From: Actinomadura oligospora ATCC 43269
GTDB taxonomy: Bacteria; Actinomycetota; Actinomycetes; Streptosporangiales; Streptosporangiaceae
Length of the DNA: 64,000 nucleotides
Direction of reading: 5' to 3'
Assembly: GCF_000518265.1 (NCBI RefSeq)
Contig: NZ_JADG01000021.1
Span: 87,433-151,432 of the forward strand
The notes beneath the pieces were generated by a model. That model had not been told where the DNA came from and made no database searches. It was given only the letters and a program-made list of their open reading frames with translations. Each line of letters opens with the position of its first letter. The stretch's first letter is position 1. Shown here piece by piece: positions 31,847 to 39,000 of the stretch. Position numbers and translations under genes: made by a program.

Positions 31847-33072
31847 GGCAGGTCCACCTCCAGGGTCGTGCCCCGCCCGTCGGGGCTGTCGATGCGGGTC
31901 ACGCCGTCCAGGGCGGCGACGCGGCGGCGGATCCCGGCCAGGCCGCTGCCCCTCATCTCGTCCGCGCCGCCCTTGCCGTCGTCGGAGACGCGGACCCGCA
32001 GCAGCGGGCCGTCCCGGTGGACCGACACCTCGGCGCCGGCCGCGCCCGCGTGCTTGGCGACGTTGGTCAGGGCCTCGGCGACGACAAAGTAGGCGGCGGC
32101 CTCGACGGCGGCGGGGGCGCGCAGGCCGTCGGCCGGGACGTCCAGCCGGACGGGGATCGGCTGCGCACCGGCGAGCGCGCGGACGGCCCCGCCGAGCCCC
32201 CGGTCGGACAGGATCGGCGGGTAGATGCCCCGGATCACCGTCCTGAGCTGCGTCAGCGCTTCCTCCACGCCGTCCCGGGCGGCCAGGAACAGCTCCCGGG
32301 ACGCGGCCGGGTCGGTCTCGAAGCGGCGGTCGGCGAGCCCGAGCCGCAGCGCGACCGCGACGAGCTGGGCCTGGGTGCCGTCGTGCAGGTCGCGCTCGAT
32401 CCGGCGCAGCTCGGCGCCGTGCGCCTCCAGTGCCTCGGCGCGGGTCTCGGTCAGCTGCTCGACCCGGGCCCGGAGGTCGACGCGCTGACGCGGCGGCGAC
32501 AGCAGCAGCGCGGCGAGGCGGGCCTGGCCGCTCGCCATCAGCGGGAGCAGCCACAGGGCGATGCAGATGTACAGGGCCGTCTGGAGGAACGGCAGCGTGA
32601 GCGCCTGTTCCCAGGTGTGGAGCGGGACGAACGCCGACACCGAGCCGTCCGGGACGGCCCACCACCACAGCGGTAGCGACAGCGAGTAGAGCACCGCCGG
32701 CCACATGAGCACCCCGAAGACGCCCCCGATGAAGCCGAGGACGCCGTGCAGGAGCAGCCAGGCCAGCGTGCGCCAGAGCGCCGGGGACCGCAACAGGCGC
32801 ACCCCGTCCTCCAGGGCCGACCCGGTCGAGCGCGGCGGTTCGGGCGCGGCGATCTCGCGGCCCAGGTACCGGGACGCGCGGCGGCGCTCGTACTCCGCCA
32901 GCCCAAGGACGGGACGCGCCAGCAGCGGCATCCACGGCAGCGCCACGATGACCGCGCCGAGCAGCAGCGTCAGCGGCACCAGGTAGAGGCCCATGAGTCC
33001 GGGCGCGGCGGTCGCCAGGCCCACCGCCAGATAGACGGTGGCGCCCCTCGATCGCCGCAGCTGCCGCCCCAT
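31834..33072 (-). CDS. Sensor histidine kinase of the ABC exporter system
   Basis: This 412-residue membrane kinase has two N-terminal hydrophobic segments, a 'putative sensor' region with further membrane segments (LLLHGVLGFIGGVFGVLMWPAVLYSLSLPLWWW and VPLHTWEQALTLPFLQTALYICIALWLLPLM), then ELRRIERDLHDGTQAQLVAVALRLGLA with phospho-acceptor His near residue 230. The HATPase_c domain has AEALTNVAKHAG and GSGLAGIRRRVAALDG. ATG 33072 is chosen because the longer reading would run into the operator. It is divergent from, and probably controls, the ABC/FtsX exporter. The signal may be a membrane-active compound (family inference). Confidence 0.88.
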   Translation of the reverse strand: MGRQLRRSRGATVYLAVGLATAAPGLMGLYLVPLTLLLGAVIVALPWMPLLARPVLGLAEYERRRASRYLGREIAAPEPPRSTGSALEDGVRLLRSPALWRTLAWLLLHGVLGFIGGVFGVLMWPAVLYSLSLPLWWWAVPDGSVSAFVPLHTWEQALTLPFLQTALYICIALWLLPLMASGQARLAALLLSPPRQRVDLRARVEQLTETRAEALEAHGAELRRIERDLHDGTQAQLVAVALRLGLADRRFETDPAASRELFLAARDGVEEALTQLRTVIRGIYPPILSDRGLGGAVRALAGAQPIPVRLDVPADGLRAPAAVEAAAYFVVAEALTNVAKHAGAAGAEVSVHRDGPLLRVRVSDDGKGGADEMRGSGLAGIRRRVAALDGVTRIDSPDGRGTTLEVDLPCGS

Positions 33073-33125
33073 ACAGATCACCGTATTCCACCTGGGAACG
33101 CCCTTGGACCGGGCCAGCCCCCGTC

Positions 33126-33151
33126 CCATGGTGTAGCTGGCTACACCATGG
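33126..33151. promoter_or_regulatory. Perfect 12-bp-arm palindrome between kinase and ABC exporter
   Basis: Arms CCATGGTGTAGC and GCTACACCATGG flank a TG centre. The site is 54 bases from the kinase start and about 55 from the ABC gene start, ideally placed for the linked LuxR-type regulator to control both directions. Confidence 0.75.
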
Positions 33152-33205
33152 ATCCGGGGTCACGCCCTGATGGCGGACGATCTTCCGGTGCCTAGCGTCG
33201 ATGAC

Positions 33206-33946
33206 GTGAACAGCGCGATGACCAGCATGCCCGCCGCACCGGCGGTGCGCCTCGACTCGGTGACCAGGGCCTACGGACAGGTGAGGGCGCTCGACGGCGT
33301 CTCCTGGGCCTTCCCTCCCGGCGGTTTCACCGCCGTGATGGGGCCGTCCGGCTCCGGAAAGAGCACCTTCCTCCAGTGCGCCTCCGGGCTCGACCGGCCG
33401 ACCTCCGGGACGGTCTGGATCGGCGACACCGACCTCGGGCGGCTCCGGGAGGCCGCCCTGACCCGGCTTCGCCGCGAGCGGATCGGGTTCGTGTTCCAGG
33501 CGTTCAACCTCATCCCGTCCATGGACGTCGAGGAGAACGTCGCGCTGCCCCTGCGGCTCGGAGGCGGCCGGGTCGACCGGGACCGGATCGCCGCGGTGCT
33601 GGGCCGGGTCGGCCTCGCCGACCGGATGCGGAGCCGCCCGAGCGAGCTGTCCGGCGGGCAGCAGCAGCGCGTGGCGCTCGCCCGTGCCCTGGTGACCGAG
33701 CCCGAGGTCGTGTTCGCCGACGAGCCGACCGGGGCGCTCGACCCGCGCACCGCCCGCGAGGTGCTGCGCCTGATGCGCGAGGCCGTGGACGTGGCGGGCC
33801 AGACGGTCGTGCTGGTCACCCACGACCCGGTCGCCGCGTCCTGGGCCGACTCTGTGCTGTTCCTGGACGGCGGCCGGATCGTGGAGGAACTGCGCTCCCC
33901 GACCGTCGCGTCCGTGCTGGCCCGTTGGGACGGGGTGGCCGCGTGA
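33206..33946 (+). CDS. ABC transporter ATP-binding protein (LolD/MacB type)
   Basis: This 246-residue ATPase energises the membrane subunit encoded next. Walker A is MGPSGSGKST, the Q loop is in FVFQAFNLIPSMDVEENVALPL, the signature is LSGGQQQRVALARAL, Walker B is VVFADEPTGALD and the H loop is VLVTHDP. The ENVALPL and EPTGALD forms are typical of FtsX-partnered export ATPases. The start is uncertain: a TAGCGT -10-like element at 33193 suits a leaderless GTG at 33206, and ATG 33218 and 33170 are alternatives. It overlaps the permease start by a GTGA. Confidence 0.9.
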   Translation: MNSAMTSMPAAPAVRLDSVTRAYGQVRALDGVSWAFPPGGFTAVMGPSGSGKSTFLQCASGLDRPTSGTVWIGDTDLGRLREAALTRLRRERIGFVFQAFNLIPSMDVEENVALPLRLGGGRVDRDRIAAVLGRVGLADRMRSRPSELSGGQQQRVALARALVTEPEVVFADEPTGALDPRTAREVLRLMREAVDVAGQTVVLVTHDPVAASWADSVLFLDGGRIVEELRSPTVASVLARWDGVAA

Positions 33947-36336
33947 GGCCCCGCCGCTCCGACTTCCAGGGCGCGTCCCTGGGCGTCTTCGTGACCCTCC
34001 TGCTCGCGACCGTGCTGGTCGGGGCGTTCGGCGTGCTGCTGGAGTCGGGTCTCCGCGCGCACGCCCCCACCGAGCGGTACCAGGCGGCGCGGGCGGTCGT
34101 CACCACGCCCGCCCGCGTCGGGCTCCTGACCAAGGAAGTGGGCTCGAAGCCCAAGATGAAGTACCGGCCGAGGACCGAGCTGCCGCGCATCCCCGTGTCG
34201 GCCGCCGACCGCCTCCGGCAGGTGCCAGGTGTCCGGGCGGTCGTCGCGGACGTGTCGTTCCCGCTCGTGACCGCCTCCGGCCCCTCCGCCGGGGCCGTCC
34301 TCTCCGGTCACGGCTGGGATTCGGCCGCGCTGGGCCGCATCGCGCCGTCCTCCGGACGGGCTCCGCAGGCGCCCGACGAGGTCGTGCTGCCCGCGTCCGC
34401 CGGAGCGAAGGTCGGCCAGGCGGTCAGGCTCCAGGCGAACGGCGCGCCCACGGTGTACCGCGTCACCGGCCTGGTCGGCTCGGGTCCGGCCGCGGCGTAC
34501 TTCGCTCCGGGCACGGCTGCCGAGCTGAGCGGCCACCCGGGATCCGCCTCCGCGCTCGGCGTCCTCGCCGACCACGACGCCAAGATCGGCGACCTGCGTG
34601 CCGCCGCGCCCGGACTGACCGTCCTGACCGGTTCGGCGCGCGGCGACGCCGAGGACCCGTCGGTCGCCGCCGTCCGGCCCGACATGATCGAACTCGCCTC
34701 GGGAGTCGGCGGAACGTCGCTGATGGCCGCGCTGATCGTGGTCGGCGGCCTGCTCGGGCTCCAGGCACGCCGCCGGTCCCGCGAGTACGCACTGCTCCGC
34801 GCCGTCGGCGCGACGCCGGGCCAGGTGCGCGGACGCGTCGTCCAGGAGGCCCTCCGGACGGCGCTGCCCGCCGCCGCCATCGGCGGGGCCCTGTCGCTCG
34901 CCGCCGGAGCCGCCCTGCACGCCGCGATGCGCGACAAGGGCGTGCTGCCGCCCGGTTTCGCCCTCGCGCTGAGCCCGCTGCCCGCCCTCGCCTCGCTCGC
35001 GATCACCCTGGTCGCCACCCTGCTGGTGGCGCTCCTGGCCTCGCTGCGCGTGTCGGGGGTCCGGCCCGCGCAGGCCCTCGGCGAGACCGCCGCCGACCCG
35101 TCCGGGGTCGCCCGCTGGCGGGTCATCGCGGGGGCGCTGCTGGTGGCGGCCGGGCTGAGCACCCTCGGACTCTCCCTGAAGACGTCCGGGGCGGTCGCGG
35201 CGGCCTCGCTCAGCGGCATGATCATGTCGCTGATGATCGGCGTCGCGTTCCTCTCGCCGCTCATCGCCCGGCTCGGCGCGCAGGTCCTGGGCGGCGTCGT
35301 GGCCCTGCTCGCGCCCGTCACCGGACGGCTCGCACGGCAGGCCGCCGCGTCCGCCGCCCCGCGCGCGGGCGCGGTGCTGACACCGGTCGCGCTCGTCATC
35401 GCGTTCGCGCTGGTGCAGCTGACCGGCGTCGCGACGATCATGGACGCGACGTCCGCGCAGGCGAGCGCCGCCAACCGCGCCGACCGGATGCTCGTGTCGT
35501 CCGGGCCGGGCGTGCCGTCCGGGGCCGCCGAGGCCGTCCGGGGCGTCCCCGGGGTGACGGCCGTGACACCGGTCCACCGCACGACCGTGGTCATGCCGGT
35601 GCGCGAGGTGGGCGATGTCGAGCTGCGTTCGTACCCCGCCCGCGGCCTCGGCGCGGACGCGTCCAAGACCGTCGACGCCAAGACCACCAAGGGCGGCCTC
35701 GACGCGCTCACCGGCACGTCCGTCGCCCTCAGCAAGGACGTCGCGGGCGGCGCGAGGATCGGCTCGTCCCGCACGCTCTTCCTCGGCGACGGCACCAAGA
35801 TCAACGCCCGCGTCGTCGCCGTCTACGAGCGCGGCCTCGGCCTCGGTGACATCCTGCTCCCCCGCGACCTGGTCGCCGCGCACACCGGCTCGCCGCTGGA
35901 CGACCACGTCCTCGTCCGCTGCTCCGGGCCGTGCTCGCCCGAAACGCTGCGCGCGCTCGACGCGGTCGCCGCCCGCTTCACCGGCGTGCGCGCCGTGGAC
36001 CGCGCGGCGTTCGGCGAGGCGACCTCGCGCGAACTGCGCACGCAGGAGTTCCTCAGCCAGATCATCGTGGCGGCGATCGGCGGGTTCGTCCTGGTCGGCG
36101 TCGTCACCACCCGGCTCCTCGCGGTCGCCTCGCGCCGCCGCGAGCTCACGCTGCTCCACAAGGTCGGCGCGACCCGCGCGCAGGTGCGCGGCTCGGTCCG
36201 GCTCGAGGGCGTGATCGTGCTCGGCACCGGCGCCATCACCGGCCTCGCGGTCGCGGCCCTGGCCACCGTGGCCCTCGCGATGTTCGTCACCGGGACGCCC
36301 GTCCCCTCCCCGCCGTCCCTCCCCTTCGTCCACTGA
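33943..36336 (+). CDS. FtsX-like ABC exporter permease
   Basis: This 797-residue membrane protein has duplicated FtsX/MacB-like halves: an N-terminal membrane helix (ASLGVFVTLLLATVLVGAFGVLL), an extracytoplasmic domain, three helices around 245-385, a repeat of the helix pair near 430-480, a second extracytoplasmic domain, and three C-terminal helices including FLSQIIVAAIGGFVLVGVVTTRLLAVASRRRELTLLHKVGATRAQVRG. The motif AVGATPGQVRG in the first half matches VGATRAQVRG in the second. Such actinomycete proteins with a dedicated two-component system are commonly linked to export of, or resistance to, lipophilic compounds and peptides; the substrate here is unknown. The GTG start overlaps the ATPase stop. 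Confidence 0.9.
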   Translation: MRPRRSDFQGASLGVFVTLLLATVLVGAFGVLLESGLRAHAPTERYQAARAVVTTPARVGLLTKEVGSKPKMKYRPRTELPRIPVSAADRLRQVPGVRAVVADVSFPLVTASGPSAGAVLSGHGWDSAALGRIAPSSGRAPQAPDEVVLPASAGAKVGQAVRLQANGAPTVYRVTGLVGSGPAAAYFAPGTAAELSGHPGSASALGVLADHDAKIGDLRAAAPGLTVLTGSARGDAEDPSVAAVRPDMIELASGVGGTSLMAALIVVGGLLGLQARRRSREYALLRAVGATPGQVRGRVVQEALRTALPAAAIGGALSLAAGAALHAAMRDKGVLPPGFALALSPLPALASLAITLVATLLVALLASLRVSGVRPAQALGETAADPSGVARWRVIAGALLVAAGLSTLGLSLKTSGAVAAASLSGMIMSLMIGVAFLSPLIARLGAQVLGGVVALLAPVTGRLARQAAASAAPRAGAVLTPVALVIAFALVQLTGVATIMDATSAQASAANRADRMLVSSGPGVPSGAAEAVRGVPGVTAVTPVHRTTVVMPVREVGDVELRSYPARGLGADASKTVDAKTTKGGLDALTGTSVALSKDVAGGARIGSSRTLFLGDGTKINARVVAVYERGLGLGDILLPRDLVAAHTGSPLDDHVLVRCSGPCSPETLRALDAVAARFTGVRAVDRAAFGEATSRELRTQEFLSQIIVAAIGGFVLVGVVTTRLLAVASRRRELTLLHKVGATRAQVRGSVRLEGVIVLGTGAITGLAVAALATVALAMFVTGTPVPSPPSLPFVH

Positions 36337-36365
36337 GATTCGTCCACTGAGAAAGGACCGCCTCG

Positions 36366-36536
36366 ATGAGCGCGAGCACCCGCTGGACGCTGTTCGTCAT
36401 GCTGCTGACCGTGAACGTCGTCTACCAGTTGGTGTACCCCAACACCTGGCACCAGATCGCCGTCAGCTCCCTCACCGGCCTCGGTCTGATCGGGCTTCTG
36501 ATCGAATACCTCGCCCGCGGCCGTCGGGAGCGGTGA
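36366..36536 (+). CDS. 56-residue membrane protein downstream of the exporter
   Basis: This small gene reads MSASTRWTLFVMLLTVNVVYQ then a short loop and SSLTGLGLIGLLIEYLARGRRER, which gives two membrane helices and a positively charged C terminus. An AAAGGA ribosome-binding site lies about eight bases upstream of ATG 36366, and the gene starts 29 bases after the permease stop on the same strand. Codon use is strongly G/C at third positions. It is probably an accessory subunit or modulator of the exporter; function is unknown. Confidence 0.72.
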   Translation: MSASTRWTLFVMLLTVNVVYQLVYPNTWHQIAVSSLTGLGLIGLLIEYLARGRRER

Positions 36537-36621
36537 ACCGTGCGCGTGCCCGCGCGGTCGCCGTTACGATCCTGGAGTGCCAAGATCGGTGTTGGCACGA
36601 ATTGGACCGGAACGGCGTGAT

Positions 36622-37458
36622 ATGGACGACCTGGACCTCGACCTCCGAGAGCGGCTGCCGGGAGACCTCCCGAAGCTCTTCCCCGACGGCGACGCGGAGC
36701 GCGCCCTGTCGGTGGCGCTCCCGCCCGGGGACGTCGTCTGGCCCGATCCCGGCTACCCGCAGCGGCAGTTCATCCGCGCGCCCGCGTTCTGGGTGAGCGA
36801 CGACCCGGTCGACGCCGGGCTGTGGGCACGAGTGCGCGCCGAGCACCCGCGCTCCGGGCTCTGGCCGGTGCTGCTGGACGAGTCGGACCAGCCCTGGTCG
36901 GCCGGGCAGGTCGCCCCCGAGCCGGTCGCCGAGATCGGCAACTACGAGCCCGCCGCGTTCATGTACGAGGTGTGGAGCGACTACGCCGAGCAGGCCGCCG
37001 CGGAGGACTTCAAGGACCTGGAGCCCTACGGGCGGCACTGCCCCGGCCCGGCCCCCTCCGGCCCCCACCTGGACGACCCGGACGCCGCCGCCGACCGGCA
37101 CGCCCGCGTCCTCGCCGCGCGCGGCATGTCGCTCGGCCTGGTCGCGGTCGACCGGGGCGCGGACGTGCTCGCCGCGATCGGCTGGCAGGGGGCGCTGAAC
37201 CACAACGAGTGGACCGCCCCGCTCGCCGCCGTCGTCCGCGGCTGGGAGGACCGGTTCGGCGCGCGCGTCGTCGGACTCGGCTTCAACACCCTCGAGCTGA
37301 GCGTCGCCTCGCCGCCGGTCACCACCCGGCACGCCGTCCAGGTCGCCGCCGAGCACTGGGCGTTCTGCCCCGACATCCTCTTCCAGGGCCCCGGCACGCT
37401 CGCCGGATACGCCGAGGAGATCCGCGGCAAGACCTGGTGGTCCTTCTGGTGGGACTGA
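36622..37458 (+). CDS. DUF4253 domain protein
   Basis: This 278-residue soluble protein has the DUF4253 pattern: WARVRAEHPRSGLWPVLLDE in the N-terminal half and, at the C terminus, GARVVGLGFNTLELSVASPPVTTRHAVQVAAEHWAFCPDILFQGPGTLAGYAEEIRGKTWWSFWWD. Members are scattered in actinobacteria, are often next to polymorphic or SUKH-like immunity families, and have no established biochemical role. The start ATG 36622 is preferred; an upstream in-frame codon at 36577 exists. It is probably monocistronic. Confidence 0.78.
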   Translation: MDDLDLDLRERLPGDLPKLFPDGDAERALSVALPPGDVVWPDPGYPQRQFIRAPAFWVSDDPVDAGLWARVRAEHPRSGLWPVLLDESDQPWSAGQVAPEPVAEIGNYEPAAFMYEVWSDYAEQAAAEDFKDLEPYGRHCPGPAPSGPHLDDPDAAADRHARVLAARGMSLGLVAVDRGADVLAAIGWQGALNHNEWTAPLAAVVRGWEDRFGARVVGLGFNTLELSVASPPVTTRHAVQVAAEHWAFCPDILFQGPGTLAGYAEEIRGKTWWSFWWD

Positions 37459-37601
37459 ACTGCCGGAGCCGACGTGGCGGGGACGACCTCGCGAGACTGA
37501 CACTCCGTCTCCGGTGACACGGACGTCCACCACTGGATCACACGCCGCCTGACTGTCTACGATGCCCGTCTTGGCGGGATTCATGAAGAACGGCGGTCAG
37601 G

Positions 37602-38843
37602 GTGCGCTGGACGGGACGCGGGCACGGCCCCAGTCGGAAGCGCGGGCGAAGCCCACAGCGGGGACGCGGCCACGGTCACGAGCGAAGAACGCGTGACCGC
37701 GCGCTTCCCGTCGTGGTCGGCACGGCCGTCACGGCCACGCTCGCCGCCAACATCGGCGTGGTCGTCTCCGGCATCGCCTCCCCCTCCTCCGAGCAGAACA
37801 GGTCCGGCCGCCTGGTCGCCGTCGCCGACGGAGCCGTCCCCAAGCCGCCCACGGTCGCGCCGCTGACCCGCACCCTCACCCCCCACCTGCTCGTCGCCGG
37901 GACCGGCACGCTGCCGCCCGACGCCGTGGCGAGGGTGCGCGCGCTGAAGGGCGTCGCCGGAGCGACCGTCGTGGACGCCGCGCGCGCCCAGGTCGCCGGA
38001 CGGCAGGTCGGGCTGCTCGGCGTCGACCCGTCCGACTTCCGCGCCTTCGTGCCGAAGCAGAGCGGCGCGTCCGACCAGCTCTGGCAGACGGTCGCGACCG
38101 GCGGCCTCGCCGTCTCCTTCACCATGTCCCAGGAAGGCTCGGTGCCGCTCGGCCAGGTCGTCCCGGCGGGCAGCGCGTCGCACCCCGGACGGCTCCGCGT
38201 CGCCGCCTACGCCGCCCTCGGCATCGACGACGTGGACGCGGTCGTGTCACGCGCCCAGGCGCGTTCCCTGGGCATGCCCGACGGCAACGCGCTGCTGCTC
38301 AGCGCCCCGAAACTCGACGCCGGCAAGCTGCAGAAGCAGTTGAGGCGCATCCTCCCGAAGGGGACGAAGTTCGCGGCCCTCAACGCCCCGTCCGCGCCCG
38401 CCCGGACCACGACGCCGCGCTCGCAGCCGCAGGTGTCCGGACGCCCCGACGGCGTCTCCACCGCCCGCTCCCTGATCACCGGCAACACCGTCACCCCGAC
38501 CATGCGGGACCTCGTGCTGGAGATCGACGGCGCCTTCGGGCCGTTCCCGACGATCGGCTGCTACCGCTCCGGCGCGGACGCCCAGGACCACGCCGACGGC
38601 CGCGCCTGCGACTTCATGGAGAGCGGCGGCGGCGCCATGCCGAGCGCCTCCGCGCAGCGCCACGGCGACCAGGTCGCCGCCTACGCCGTCGCGAACGCGT
38701 CCCGGCTCGGCGTCTCCTACGTCATCTGGAAGCAGCACATCTGGAACATCGCCCGCGCCTCCGAGGGCTGGCGTCCGATGGCCGACCGCGGCGGCATCAC
38801 CGCCAACCACTACGACCACGTCCACATCTCGGTCCTGCGGTAG
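37602..38843 (+). CDS. Exported M15/LAS-type metallopeptidase-like protein (ARB_07466-like C-terminal domain)
   Basis: This 413-residue protein has a basic N terminus followed by a membrane or signal segment (LPVVVGTAVTATLAANIGVVVSG), a middle domain of unknown function (residues 75-250, PPDAVARVRALKGVAGATVVDAARAQVAGRQVGLLGVD), a Pro/Ser/Thr-rich linker, and a C-terminal domain with TPTMRDLVLEIDGAFGPFPTIGCYRSGADAQDHADGRACDFM. The HxxGxAxD zinc motif of D-Ala-D-Ala metallopeptidases is intact, as is the third ligand in HYDHVHISVL. It probably acts on peptidoglycan outside the membrane. The GTG start is tentative. Its TAG stop is the first base triplet of the 45-nt tandem repeat. Confidence 0.75.
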   Translation: MRWTGRGHGPSRKRGRSPQRGRGHGHERRTRDRALPVVVGTAVTATLAANIGVVVSGIASPSSEQNRSGRLVAVADGAVPKPPTVAPLTRTLTPHLLVAGTGTLPPDAVARVRALKGVAGATVVDAARAQVAGRQVGLLGVDPSDFRAFVPKQSGASDQLWQTVATGGLAVSFTMSQEGSVPLGQVVPAGSASHPGRLRVAAYAALGIDDVDAVVSRAQARSLGMPDGNALLLSAPKLDAGKLQKQLRRILPKGTKFAALNAPSAPARTTTPRSQPQVSGRPDGVSTARSLITGNTVTPTMRDLVLEIDGAFGPFPTIGCYRSGADAQDHADGRACDFMESGGGAMPSASAQRHGDQVAAYAVANASRLGVSYVIWKQHIWNIARASEGWRPMADRGGITANHYDHVHISVLR

Positions 38844-39000
38844 GCGAGCCCTCCACGTCGTCAGTCCACACCTCCGCCCGGCGGGTAGGCGAGCCCTCCG
38901 CGACGTCAGTCCACACCTCCGCCCGGCGGGTAGGCGAGCCCTCCGCGACGTCAGTCCACACCTCCGCCCGGCGGTAGGCGAGCCCTCCGCGACGTCAGTC
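38841..39000. repeat. 45-nt tandem repeat, 3.6 copies, between convergent genes
   Basis: Copies begin TAGGCGAGCCCTCC at 38841, 38886, 38931 and 38975 (the last partial). Units are 45, 45 and 44 bases and nearly identical. Each contains GACGTCAGTCC and CCGCCCGGCGG, the latter a small hairpin. The first copy supplies the stop of the peptidase gene, and the last copy supplies the stop of the convergent phosphatase gene. No spacer structure is present, so it is not a CRISPR array. Confidence 0.9.

Noticed and set aside
33271..36333. A 1020-codon minus-strand frame opposite the ABC exporter
   Set aside because: Translation is low complexity, and the plus strand carries unmistakable ABC ATPase and permease motifs.
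38841..39000. CRISPR array
   Set aside because: The 45-nt units are directly adjacent with no unique spacers, and no cas gene is nearby.
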